From NCBI GenBank assembly GCA_018873225.1, contig JAEILZ010000002.1, positions 2,666,001 to 2,730,000 of the forward strand: 64,000 nt of DNA, written 5' to 3'. Made by a program: the position numbers and the translations under genes. Source of the stretch: [Phialemoniopsis] sp. UDSM-2020. Taxonomy: Eukaryota; Ascomycota; Sordariomycetes; Thyridiales; Thyridiaceae. Each line of letters starts with the position of its first letter. Position 1 is the first letter of the stretch. The notes under the pieces are model-generated. The model made no database searches. It was not told the DNA's origin and saw nothing but the letters and a program-made list of their open reading frames with translations. Positions 24,147 through 35,717 of the stretch are shown one piece after another.

Positions 24147-26284
24147 CTACTCCACTGCTCCGGTAGCAAGCTTTTCCTCTGGTACTTCTTCCCTCATACC
24201 CTCGCCATGCGGTTCCCAGCCAGCTAGCTGAATCAGTGGTGCTTCATAATGTTTATAGCCATAAGCAAACCAATAGACTATCCTCAATGTCAGCTAATTT
24301 GTTCTTTACTATCGAGATGACGTTAGCTTACCGGTTGCAAAAATGACAACGACTCCTATCGCAACAATGGCGTAGTTCATGTTGGATCCAGTGACTTCGG
24401 GCGTGCTCGGAAAGAGGAACAACACATTGCTATCGACATGTCAGTTCAGTCGAGTTGGGCATGGTGGATAATACAACATACGTGAATACTAGCCAGATGG
24501 CCGAGTATAGGTTGATGGCGTAGCCGTACTTGCCCAGAGAAAATTGAGCGTGTTTCAAAACAGCCCGTCCGCGGACGAGGAGCAAGACAATAGGGATGAG
24601 GTAGCTCAGCCCAAGACCGAAAGTGCACGCGCTCAGTATAGCGTTGAATGCACTGCACACAGCTGGTCAGCTCTTCTTCAACAATGTTTTGATCAAGGGG
24701 ATACTGTATCTTACGTTTCTGTGCCTAGATAGATACAACCAAACAGAATGACTACCGCATTCGTCAAAAGCATGGAGTTCAGCGGGACGTCGAGACGCTT
24801 ATTGACGCGTGCGAAGCTTTGATCCTGTTAGCACATTTGGCCCAGGTAGGATGCACGAAGAAGGGAACTTACAAGCCGCCAGCCGGAATACCACCTTGTC
24901 TAGCAAACGCTGCTGTCATTCTGGAGGCAGATGTCACAACCTCTACAAATGAAGACCAGAGCACGATCAGAATGACAATGACGATACCGACGGCCCCTGC
25001 TGCCGAGCCGGACACCTGTTTCGCAATAGTGATAAGTGGGCTTTGGCTCGAGTATCAGTAGGCGTTATTGTACTTGGGTAGCATTGTTCAGAAACACTCA
25101 CCCATATTGGGAGTAGCTGACCTCGTCGATGTCTTGGATCGAAAAGAGGGTGCAGATCACAAATACAATGCCCCTTTAAAGACTATCAGCCAGCACGCAG
25201 AGCTAAAAGAGAAAAGTCCTGAGAGATACTCACGTAACAGTGCCCATAACTACACACATGACCATGATTCGAGGTGCATCCCTCCGCGGATTCGGCATTT
25301 CTTCGACCAGGTGGGCGACCCTATTTTCATGATTAGCCTCAGCACACAGGGTCCCAGACTTGCTAAGTTCTCACGCATCAAAACCACTCAGCGTGAAGCA
25401 TGCCTGAAGCAGGCCGAGCAACCATGCTGTACCATCGTTCCATCCGGTATGGTTGATGAAACCCGTGAACACGAATCTGTTGGGTTGATATCAGCCATCT
25501 GCTGGTAAGTGGATCGAGCCATGACATGTGCGTACTTCGCGTTTTGATGCTTGCCCGCAGTCAGGGACAACACTGCCACCGAGATAGCAAAGAAGCCAGA
25601 TAGAGATAAGAAGACTGTCCAAATGTTCAGCGACTGTGAAGCCCTAGTTGCATCCAGCTGCTGGAACTCACAGATCAACTTTGTCATCAAGGGCAGGATG
25701 TGCGTGCCGAATGCGTTGACCAGTCCCGTGGTAAGCTCTGCCAGAGTGTAAATCAAGAAGACATGCCACCTCTGTGAGACATATGTGTCATCGAACAGTT
25801 GGATGAGGGCAATGACCAAGTTGGCAAAGAGCGAAGGGCCTGCTGCAGCAAGCGCCCACCAGGAAGCCGTTACAACCCAACCCGACACGTAGCTTAGGTA
25901 GCGATGATATCTAGCGCCAGCAAGGACGGAGATCCATTCATACTGGGCACCATTGGCAGGGAAGACCGAGCACAGCTCCGCAAGACTAGCGGCCACTGCC
26001 AAATTGCTGACGCCTGCGACCAATAGTCCGTAGAGAATGCCAATGGAGCCCCCAGAGGGAAGAGCAATGTTCAAAGAGGCAGAGGTGGATGTCCATGTTC
26101 TGCAAGGTTTGTTGTCAGCTGTCTTGACCTCGTAATGGATTGATAACTTGCATGATGCTCCATACCCAAGAATGACAAAGGCAAGCCCAAGCATGGACAG
26201 AAAGCTGAACTTCTTCTTCAGTTCCTGCTTGTGCCCAAACGGATTGTTTAAGGTAGCATCTTCTCGCACAGTTTCTGCAGCCAT
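24147..26284 (-). CDS. APC-superfamily permease (amino acid/choline/GABA type)
   Basis: Eleven exons encode 518 aa: 26284-26166, 26099-25672, 25614-25536, 25476-25375, 25320-25234, 25173-25102, 25040-24873, 24816-24715, 24652-24482, 24429-24332, 24277-24147. All ten splice phases agree. The protein has about twelve hydrophobic helices. Near the N-terminus LGLAFVILG then TWTSTSASL matches the fungal choline/GABA permease subgroup. FPANGAQYEWISVLAG and the FTLSGFDA...HLVEEMPNPRRDAPR segment are the family's strongest signatures, and SRMTAAFARQGGIP follows in the cytoplasmic loop. It imports a nitrogenous solute across the plasma membrane; which one is not readable. It is divergent from the copper amine oxidase (1 kb between starts), which supports an amine or amino acid as substrate. 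Intron 2 (25671-25615, 57 nt) is open in frame, so its retention would add 19 residues. Confidence 0.92.
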
Positions 26285-27293
26285 GATTGACTCGAAGTAG
26301 AACGAAAGGACTGAAATCGGTTAGATAATGGAAAGCTTGTGCTGTTCACAGAGTCATAAGGCCAAGGGAAGTCGGTGAAGGAGACTTGTTGAATATATAA
26401 ACATCGACATGATAACCCTGGATCTCTTCTTTAGTTGAGAGAAGTCGACCTAAATTATCGTATAGATGCAGCATATCGACCAAAACAGGGAATATCTGAA
26501 GTCAATTTGGTCAGTTGGAAAACGAAACAAAAGTCATTGATAGCGTAGCTAAGGGACTTTTTGCAGCTATCCTGCATTTGGACAAAGATACGCCGCTAAG
26601 AACACACTCCACAGTGAGTGGAATTCGCTGCGGGGAAGTTCTGTTGGGGGTGATGGGGCTGGTCAGGGGCGAGGGTATCTTGGATGCGCCGTCATCGCCT
26701 TGATGCCGCAGTACGGAGTCAGGACTGCATACCAAGCTAAATTAATGCGTAAAGTGATTTGCCATAGCGGTCAGAGATAGGCTGGGAGCAGACTTGACTC
26801 GCTTGGAGGATTTTACGTCCACCGAGGGCCGGCGTATCTTTTGCAGATTCAGACAACCTGAAGCAATGTTAGATACAGGATCGTGGACTGTCAATATTTC
26901 TACCCCAGTGGTGTGGGTAACACTGCCCTGATCAATCTCTTGACTTTCCGGAGCGCTCACTTCCAGGGTCATCTTCCAGACCAGACTTGGAGTGATTCGT
27001 TGGCGTATGTTTTCCCTTTTCGGACATATGGTCACTTGGCAGCGCCGCAAGTCGTAACTTTTACGAAATCTAATGTATACATATGCGATGACTGCGACCG
27101 TCCAAGTGGATGTGTTCAAGAGGGAAACCTCATCACACGTGTATAAATGCTATAAGAGCTTCTCTCAGCGTATGGAACTGGTAGGAACTATTCCACACAA
27201 GCGTCTTCCATCTCCAATCGAGGCTCATCACTTGCCAAAGATTCAAAATCATTTCTTGTATAGTATTTCCGAGCACATCCCAGACTTGCGATC
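26285..27293. promoter_or_regulatory. Shared upstream region of permease and amine oxidase
   Basis: About 1 kb between two divergent starts. Words matching the HGATAR site of AreA/Nit2-type nitrogen regulators occur at 26323 (AGATAA), 26410 (TGATAA), 26455 (TTATCG, reverse), 26538 (TGATAG) and 26775 (AGATAG). Three of them lie within 140 bp near the permease start. The total is only somewhat above what chance would give for this length (roughly three). No gene was seen in the interval. Confidence 0.45.
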
Positions 27294-29329
27294 ATGGCCA
27301 CCTACGCGCACCCTCTGGACCCGATTTCGCCGCCTGAGATTAGCAAGGCGGCGGGGATCCTCCACCAGCGACTCAAGGGCCAGCGTATCCATTTCAAGAT
27401 GATCGACTTGTTGGAAGCTCCGAAGGCGTCAGTACTCGCCTGGATCAACGGCACCGTCAAGATCGTCGACCGCAAGTCCCGGATCTACTACCACACGGAT
27501 GTCGGTGGCTCGATGCTCTTCAAGGCCCGCGTCAACATCACCCAGTGCAAAGTCGAGACCATCGAGGAGAAGCCAGACACCCAGGGACCCGTCGACTGGG
27601 ATGAATGGGACAAGGTCCACGAGGCCTGCAAGACTCACCCCGATGTTGTCGCCGAGGTAGCCAAGTTGCAGCTGCCACCTGGGGCCTCAGTGGTGAACGA
27701 TCCATGGGCATATGGCACCGACGACGGCAACGAGAGGCGACGCTTGATGCAGTGCTACATGTACATAGTACTGAACAAGGACGACCAAGCCAACCACTAC
27801 TCTCTCCCCGCGCCTTTTGCTCCTGTCTTCGACTCGCACACTCAAGAGCTTCTCTGGATCGACCGACTACCCCTCGGCGAAGGCAAGGAGACTTATGATA
27901 CCAAGCCGTGGGATCCAGTCAAGCCGGTGGAATACAGCGCCGATATCCTCGGCGAAGATTATTTCCGCAAGGACCTCAAGCCTCTACAAGTTATCCAACC
28001 CGAGGGCGCCTCTTTCAAGGTGCGCGGCCGCAATGTCACCTGGCAAAAATGGAGTTTCCAAGTGGGCTGGAACTACCGCGAAGGACCAGTCATCCACAAC
28101 GTCACGTATGACGGGCGATCACTCTTCTGGAGGCTCTCCATGAGCGACATGACTGTTCCCTACGGCGACCCACGAAGCCCCTACCACCGCAAGCAGGCGT
28201 TTGACCTGGGAGACTCTGGTTACGGAATTACATCGAACCAGTTGACGTTGGGCTGCGACTGCCTAGGCCATATTCGCTACTTCGATGGTTACAGCAATAA
28301 CGGACGCGGCCAGCCTATTGTCATGAAGAACGTCGTGTGCATGCATGAAGTCGACCAAGGTCTCGGCTGGAAGCACACCAATTACCGCAACGGCAAGGCC
28401 TCCATGGTGAGAGATCGCCAGCTGGTGATCCAGAGCACTGCTACTATCGCCAACTACGAGTACATCCTCGCCTACGTCTTCGACCAGCATGCCAACATCC
28501 ATATTGAAGTCAAGGCTACCGGAATCCTATCTACTATGCCCGTTGGCAAGGGTGTCAAGAAGAGCGAATGGGGTACGATCGTTGCCCCTGGGGTATTAGC
28601 TGTCAATCATCAACATTTATTCTCTCTGCGCATTGACCCTGCGCTAGACGGCCAGAAGAACAGCATCATCTACGACGAGTGCGTTCCTGTCAATGACCGA
28701 GAGCTGGACCCATTTGGTGTGGCGTTCAGGGTGAAGACTACCACCGTCAAAAAGTCTGGTGGTTATGACCTCGACATTACCAAAGGGCGCACTTACAAGA
28801 TCATCAATCCCAATGTCACGAATCCTATCTCCGGCAAGCCAGTCAGCTACAAGCTCCATGCTGTTCCCTCGCAGATGCTTCTGATGCCCCAGGAGACTTT
28901 CAACTACAGACGTGGCATCTTCTCGTCGAAGCCCATCTGGGTAACCAAATATGGCGAGGAGGAGCTTTGGGTTGGCGGAGAGTTTACGAACCAGAGCCGT
29001 GAGGACAAAGGCATGGCTGTGTGGGCAGGGCGCAACGACGATGTCGAAAACGAGGATGTGGTGCTCTGGCACACGTTTGGGATCACTCATGTGACAAGAC
29101 CGGAAGGTAAGCATCATTGCACAATTCTTGGATCCGATTGTCAACAAGATCTAATATTTGAATCTTAGATTTTCCGGTAATGCCCGTCGAGAAGATGGTG
29201 ATGACGCTCAAGCCAGCCAACTTCTTTGAGCTCAATCCTTCGAACGATGTGCCTCGATCATCTCAAAACCACAATAAGTCCACACTCGATACAACCGAAG
29301 TGGCCGAGAGCTGCTGCTCACGACTATAA
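27294..29329 (+). CDS. Copper amine oxidase (topaquinone enzyme), probably peroxisomal
   Basis: Two exons (27294-29106, 29169-29329) encode 657 aa. The enzyme oxidises primary amines to aldehydes with release of ammonium and hydrogen peroxide. The topaquinone precursor is Tyr388 in the motif NYEY. The catalytic base is Asp304 in FDLGDSGYG. Copper ligands are His439 and His441 in HQHLF and His599 in GITHVTRPE. The conserved end motif (RPEDFPVMP) is split by the intron and restored on splicing. There is no signal peptide. The C-terminus ends Ser-Arg-Leu, an accepted variant of the PTS1 peroxisome signal, consistent with peroxide production and with the peroxisomal location of fungal and yeast relatives. 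Domain order D2, D3 and the large catalytic beta-sandwich fits the normal length. It is divergent from a permease and convergent with an amidase. Confidence 0.96.
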
Positions 29330-29698
29330 TAGTTCTTCCATTGATCTTGAAGAAGATCGGCTGAGAGGCATGATAGAGAGAATGGATTGTGAAAATCGAC
29401 TAGGAGTGTCGTATATGCCATCAGAATAGATCAAATACATTTGTTGTCACTTTAGAGTGTCCTCAGCATCTCCGTCTCAGATGTGTCATATCTGTGATTC
29501 AATGACATATCAAAAAGGGGTTGTCAATGTTATTTAGACTCGCTATTCATAAGGGGGTCTCAGTCCCTGATAATCGATGCCGCGTACCTAGCATTTAAGA
29601 GGCAACTGTTAACGTTCATCATCTCCCGTGTTTCAGTTTCACATACGAGACATCAAAAGTAAGTGACTACGGCAGATGTTATTGATATCGATCTAATC
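29330..29698. other. Intergenic region between convergent genes
   Basis: 3' flanks of amine oxidase and amidase. AT-rich; nothing recognised. Confidence 0.55.
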
Positions 29699-31459
29699 TC
29701 ATCCTTCCCTTAATGCTTGCTCAATTATCTTCACAGCTTTGATCAGCAAACCCTCGTGTAGGCGAGGAGCAACGACCTGCAACCCAACAGGAAGACCTTG
29801 TGAATCCTGCGGCGAGTATTGCTCGAACAGCATTTTTTCAGCATTGTTCTCCGGCTCGTAGACTTCTGAACCTAGCTTGAAACCATTCCAACTATCGAGG
29901 ATCGAAGCAGCCGGAATGGACACTGCAGGGTACTGCAGCAAGTTCCACACTGCAGTGTATCCCCAATAAGGGATGTTGCCAAGTTTCGGGGCGGTGCTCG
30001 GGCTGACGGGCGCCAGGACAACATCGACGCCAGCTTCATTCCAGTGCTTTGCATATGCAGCACGGAAGTCGTCGCGAGCGGCCTTGCGGCCTTCGTGCGT
30101 TGGAGCAACAGCCTTCATAGCCGCCTCAGCCTCGGCAAGGATCCATTCTGTCATGGGAAGGACGGGCTCGCCTCCCTGATGGCACAGCGCCCTCACATTG
30201 GCACCGCCATCTTCGAAGTAATTGGCAGCGATGAGCCTCCAGGCACGATCGTGCTCCATGGGCTTGAAAGATTTGACTTCGATTGTTTGTGGACTGCTGC
30301 GGGAAAGGCGGTCTTGCACCTGAGAGAGAACATGCTGCACAGGTGGAAGTGGTGCTACAACGCCGTCGCTGGACAAGATGCCGATCCGAAGAGGCCTGGA
30401 TGGGTCGAGCTGCCTGCCGATACTGGGGTTGAGTATGTCTGCAGGTACAAGAGAGGGGTCATTCATCCACGGTAGGTCCGAAGAATAGGCGTTACAGAAC
30501 ATCTCGAGATCGCGTAAAGACCTCGTGAACGGTCCGAGAGTCCCGACTATTGTATCGCTTCCTGGCGTTGCGACAACGACTCCTGCACCGCTGATTCGTG
30601 ATGGCGTAGGCATGAACCCGTATATCTAAGCCAGGACTATTAGAGATGTAAATCAAGTGCGAGGCTGGTAGAGGGGACTCACCCCATTGAAGGCTGCTGG
30701 AAGCCGAATGGAGCCTCCGATATCTCCTCCAACACCCAGAGGAGTGCCATGCATTGCCATGAGAGCTGCTTCTCCGCCCGTGCTACCTCCAGCGGTAAGC
30801 CCCCGATTCCTAGGATTCACAGTCGCACCATAGATGTTGTTGTTTGTCTCCAGGTGCATCAGTGACTGCGGCTGGTTTGTGCGGGCGAACACAACAGCTC
30901 CGAGGTTCTTCAGCGTGGTGATGATGTTCGCATCGTGCTTGCTGATGTTGCCCACCCAAGTCACAAAGCCTGCGTTGGTGCAGTGTCCTGAGACGGCAAT
31001 CTGCTCCTTCACGGACACGGGGAGGCCATGGAGCAGGCCGATCGGTTTTCCGGTGCGAGCAAGGTGATCATCACATTGCTGTGCTGCCTCAATGGCTTCC
31101 GGTAGGAGCTCTGTGACACAGTTGGACTACCTCTATCAGTTAGTGCTATCGTGAAGAGGCTATACCTGACTCACACATTGTTGCGCAATGGTGGCGCGTT
31201 TCCTAAAGGCAGTCAACAACGACTTAGCGCTGACCTGCCCAGCTGCGAGTTTTTCCAGAAGAGCAGTCGCATCGTAGTTCTCTGTCAGGTCGAGCTCCAA
31301 GTCAGAGAGGAGTCCACAGGATCTCGGGATTGAGGTCACATCTAAAGGGAGCGAGGCTATAGTTTCTCTAGATAGGAGAGCGCTCTGCTCAAGAGAGGTG
31401 TCTCGTATTTGTACCGCTGGGACGATAGCTTCACTCCAAATGAGACCGCCCGACATCAT
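29699..31459 (-). CDS. Amidase (amidase-signature family, acetamidase-like)
   Basis: Three exons (31459-31175, 31126-30683, 30625-29699), all joined in phase 0, encode 551 aa. The amidase-signature triad is intact: Lys135 in VSVKEQ, cis-Ser210 in GGSTGGE and nucleophile Ser234 in GGDIGGSIR. The N-terminal block (LTENYDATALLEKLAAG, then AKSLLTAFRKRATIAQQC) and the C-terminal GLPVGLQVVAPR match fungal acetamidase-type enzymes, which hydrolyse small amides to acid and ammonium. There is no signal peptide, so it is cytosolic. The length is as expected, although the N-terminus is slightly shorter than in many relatives, and an alternative upstream start cannot be excluded. It lies tail-to-tail with the amine oxidase. 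Together with the permease this suggests nitrogen scavenging (inference). Confidence 0.93.
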
Positions 31460-31855
31460 GCTATCACTACTATCTTCAAATCCACAAGTTCTTGACAGCT
31501 CGTACGATCACTTACTGTAAAAGTCGGGCTCAATGGAAGTACGGAAATAGCACGATGAAGATATACGTCGAAAGTCCTCCAACATACTGTGCCATGCGGT
31601 AGGGGTAACGAACTTGCGTTAGTGCCGTGGCCGGCAACCATTAATCGCTCAACACGCTGTCATTCTTTGGCGCCCAGCTTGACAGGTGGGGATTTTGAGA
31701 TTCCGACTTGCCAGAAGCTAGCGATACGTCGATGTATCTTGTCCGATTCTGCCATACCTCTAGTATTCAGTAGCTTTCGAGAGCAATGGCAGGCGTGACT
31801 TTTTCCACATTCAGTGCTTCATACGCCTGGATGGACGAGATTGTGAGCGCGTAAC
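31460..31855. other. Intergenic region upstream of the amidase
   Basis: Promoter of the amidase. No ATG-started frame with family signal. It separates the amidase from the amidase-like relic listed next. Confidence 0.45.
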
Positions 31856-32095
31856 TTACCCCCAAGATGGACAAACTCGCGCCATCCTTTGTTGCAGAAG
31901 CTTCTTGGAGGTCAACGTTCCAGACACCAGCTCTGCCAGCAATCTATCATTGTCGTATCTCCTGCCGAAAACAGGAAGACCGGGGCCTTTCTCATGATGC
32001 CCATGTGATACTCCGGAGTCACCTCTCTGGGAAATAGTTACGCAGAGCACTGTGGGACCTTTGTCGGGTCTCGGTTTACCCCAAAACCAGGCCAA
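31856..32095 (-). pseudogene. Possible amidase first-exon relic
   Basis: An open frame with no ATG, on the same strand as the amidase and about 400 bp upstream of its start. It reads RRYDNDRLLAELVSGTLTSK followed by KLLQQRMARV. This parallels the amidase's own first-exon end (ENYDATALLEKLAAGQVSAK, then SLLTAFRKRATI): YD, LL, L, G and KxLL fall in the same places. Just after the block stands a perfect donor (GTAAGT, overlapping the TAA stop), close to where exon 1 of the intact amidase also ends. No second exon with the catalytic Ser motifs follows before the intact gene. I read it as a remnant of a duplicated amidase; chance resemblance remains possible. Confidence 0.35.
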
Positions 32096-32979
32096 GACGA
32101 AGAGGTGTCGTAACTCTTTCTCAATGCGGTAAGAGTTACGCCGCCAAAATAGTTCGACAGGATGGACGGATCACACCACACCTAGTTAGTAAATAACCTA
32201 ACCAACTCCAGTCGTATCCTACCATTGAACTTGGAGATGTATAGATAGAGACCCGGCCCAAGTCAGGGCTATCCAGATCTCTCATTCATCAGAACCCTTG
32301 TTGTCTCTCAAGGTTTGTCCCGGCAGACGCAGTAGAAGATAAAAGAATCTGGACGAACGGTAGGCTAACCAGCCGCCAGCATTGGCCCTAAATGTTTAGT
32401 GTTGTTTGATGGCTTGGACACTTCTGACTCCGCTTAGTTGGCTTGAGTGCACTGGGAGAGATCCCTAGAGCGAAATTGTTGCCTTTCCTACGACAGTTCG
32501 TCCTATCACTTCCTTAATGCATCCCTGAGTCTAGGTTAGCGTTCTGGTCTGATAGTTACACCCCATGATGCATCAATGCAAGCGACAGGGTTTCTTGCCT
32601 TCGAGACATGTTGAGAGCTTGCCAAGGCGCGAGTTTGGATCAGCGCCAGGCTTGGGGCACAGACTCCCCCGCACTCCGCACGCTAGACTCTCCGCATGAT
32701 AGCCGGAGTCAGCTTCACGGATGCTGTAACCTCAACTAGTTTTGCCCCAAATCTCGGAACATATTGGCAGCTCTGGATATGTGGTAGTCTCTGCATGCCT
32801 TTCAACCTACAGATCCTCCAGGGCCGAGATATGTCACATTAGTATATATTTGTCCTTGATCGCCAGTATCACGTCGAAGGTTCGGAATGTTCACAACTTG
32901 AATGTCGCAGCACGATTTGCTTGACGTTGTGTCATTGGCTTTCGATTTTGTCCCGCAAACTGAATAGAACACTGGAACC
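32096..32979. other. Intergenic region upstream of the MFS gene
   Basis: Promoter sequence of the sugar-porter gene starting at 32980. Frames are short and broken. No gene or clear repeat seen. Confidence 0.5.
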
Positions 32980-35390
32980 ATGGGTGTTGAAGTTGAGAAT
33001 ACCGACAAGCCCACTCCAGGCATGTAAGTTCCAGACCTTCTAAACTGTACCCTTCACTTTCGTGTGATGGTTCGTGCTTGGACTAAACTTTACCTCCAAG
33101 AGCTCCTGCCAAAGCACCATCGCTCGAGATGGAGCATGGTGAAATGCTGAAAGAGCCTCGAATGGACAATGGTGTTCCCAATCCTCTTCAGGGCTTGACA
33201 CGCGAGCAGCTCTTCGAGGACGTAACCACCTTCCACCGGGAGAAGGGTTTGCCAGAGGATATACTGCCCCTTCTCAAGAAGGGTGCCCTAGTGGCGCAGC
33301 ACCCTTCCTACTTCGAGACACTACAGGACCTAGACGAGAACGACAGGCAGGCCCTGAGAGAAGAGACAACTCGCCGTTGGAAGCACCCTTGGGCTCTGTA
33401 CTATACTATTGGTCTCAATTCGATTGCGGCTGCCATCCATGGATGGGATCAAGTCAGTAATGCTCAGACTCGTTCTAATATATCACCTCCGCTGACGTTA
33501 TACCAATATACAGACCGGGTCTAACGGCGCCAACTTGACGTACCACGCGGCTCTCGGTATCCCTGACTCTGCCGGATCTGCGTGCGGGCCTATCGCGAAC
33601 GAGGGCCAGTGTGCACGCAACAGTTGGATCATTGGACTCGTCAACTCGATGCCTTATATCGTTATCTTTCTTGTGTAAGCTCGGATGCAAAGAGTGCTCC
33701 CATGTGGTATTAAGCTTGCTGAACAATACCTAGATTCGCTTGGGTCAATGATCCTCTCAATGACTGGCTTGGTCGGCGTGGTACCATCTTTATTGGTGCC
33801 ATCTTCTCCTTCCTTGCACCTATCGGCATGGCGCTGTCCCAAACATGGGGCCAACTGGCAGCCTCGCGGTACGCTATGCACGCTATCTTTGTCATTTCAT
33901 CCGCCCTGTAGCATTGCCTAACCCCGTGATGACCCAGTATGCTCCTCGGTGTCGGCATGGGCTTGAAGGAAGTCACCGTGCCCGTTTTCTCCGCCGAGAA
34001 CTCGCCTGCGATCATCAGAGGTGGCTTGGTCATGTCATGGCAAGTCTGGACTGCCTTTGGTACGACAATTTCAACGTTGGAAGCAACAAATCGGAGGCTA
34101 ACTTGGTGGCAGGCATCCTTCTAGGAACTATCGCCAACCTCGCCGTCGGGAAAGTCGGGCCTATATCTTGGAGACTTCAGTTCGGATCGGCCTTGATCCC
34201 GGCCGTTCCTTTGCTCATCGGCATTTTCTTCTGTCCGGAGAGCCCTCGATGGTATCTCAAGCGCAAGAAGTACGTTAATGCTTGGGAGTCTCTTTTGCGG
34301 TTGAGGAACACTCCTCTCCAAGCCGCCCGCGATCTTTACTACATCAACTACCTCTTGGAGAAGGAAGAGCAAATTCTTCGTGATACAGGAATGACGAAGA
34401 CTGGTGTCTCTGGCTTCTTGGCCCGTTTCGTTGAGTTGTTCACTATCCCGCGAGTTAGGCGAGCCTCTTGGGCGTCCGGGCTTGTCATGTTTGCGCAGAA
34501 CATGTGTGGTAAGTTGATTTTAGTGAACTGGGACTTCTTCCATGTTGCTGACCCTTTCCATTCTCCCAGGTATCAACATCATTGCGTTCTACAGTTCAAC
34601 CATCTTCAGGAGTGGAGGTCTGTCAGACTATGAGTCTTTGCTCACGAGCTTCGGTTTCGGCGTGGTAAACTTCATCTTCGCGATCCCTGCCATATTCGTC
34701 ATTGACACCTTCGGCCGACGTTCAATGCTGTTAGCCACTTTCCCCAACATGTTCTGGACCCTCCTTGGTACGTACTCAACCAATGAAGTCCCATGAGCTC
34801 TGTTGTTCATGTCAATTAACATGAGCATGATAGCTGCCGGCTGCTGCTACCTGATTGCCCCTGGTGTAGAGAATAGCACAGCGCGCACCGCGGCTGTAGC
34901 AACCTTCATTTACTTGTTTGCTATGTTCTATTCTCCCGGTATGTGCATACGAATAGCCCTTTGTGACAAGAGATCGGCCTGCCAGCATGCTAACAGACGT
35001 CGTGGTGCAGGGATGGGCCCCGTGGCATTCATGTACTCTGCCGAGGTATTCCCGTTGTCCCACAGAGAGATGGGCATGTCATGGGCCGCTGCCACTGCCA
35101 ACTTCTGGGCGGCTGTCCTTTCATTGACCTTCCCGAGGATGCTGATTGCCATGACTCCGATCGGAGCGTTCGGCTTTTACGCTGGGCTGAACGTTCTATG
35201 TTTCATTATCATCTTCTTGGCCATGCCGGAGACCAAGCAAAAGTCGCTTGAGGAACTCGATTATGTGTTCTCGATCCCGAACCGTACATTTGCTGCGCAT
35301 CAGGTCAAGAAAGTTCTTCCGTGGTGGACAAAGCGTTACATCCTTCGTCAGAGGAACGGACCTTGCCCAGAGATAGTGTGGGAAGGGTGA
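32980..35390 (+). CDS. MFS sugar-porter transporter with long N-terminus
   Basis: Nine exons (32980-33023, 33101-33452, 33514-33674, 33734-33868, 33938-34059, 34113-34508, 34570-34767, 34834-34938, 35011-35390) encode 630 aa. A hydrophilic N-terminal region of about 110 residues ([19 protein letters not shown], then [10 protein letters not shown]) precedes the first helix. It characterises a fungal branch of the sugar porter family related to polyol/inositol carriers. Core motifs are [48 protein letters not shown] and [13 protein letters not shown]. The C-terminus carries [12 protein letters not shown], a sugar porter hallmark. The many short introns each restore conserved motifs, which supports the model. 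It is a plasma-membrane importer, with a sugar or polyol as likely substrate. It lies divergent from the amidase side and convergent with the FMO gene. Confidence 0.92.
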
Positions 35391-35717
35391 GCGAAAAACA
35401 ACTTAACTGCGGAAAACAGGTCATAGATCTGTGACTTGTTCCTCGTTGCCAAGGTCAGGGTTTAGAATTGTGGAAGATAGTGATGGGGCGGGTGGCAGGA
35501 AGACGAGGTGGGATGCTTTGACGCTGTCTCGCCGATTAACATGAGAGCCTCAATAACTCTCTTATGTTTTAGAGGGATCACTCACTTCTCAGATGTGGTA
35601 TATGTAGTTAGAAGCAATGAAATACAGAACTCGCGGCCATGGAAACAAATACCAAAAGCCCACTTCTCTGACCAAGTAGAGGAAAGAAGGCTTCGCATCA
35701 CTACAGGTGCCACATTA
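35391..35717. other. Intergenic region between convergent MFS and FMO genes
   Basis: Two 3' flanks. Nothing else seen. Confidence 0.5.

Noticed and set aside
26121..26165. Permease exon 1 extended to a donor after ASC (GTTATC)
   Set aside because: It would insert YGASCK into a conserved helix. The GTATGG donor at 26165 restores the family sequence LGLAFVILG-TWT.
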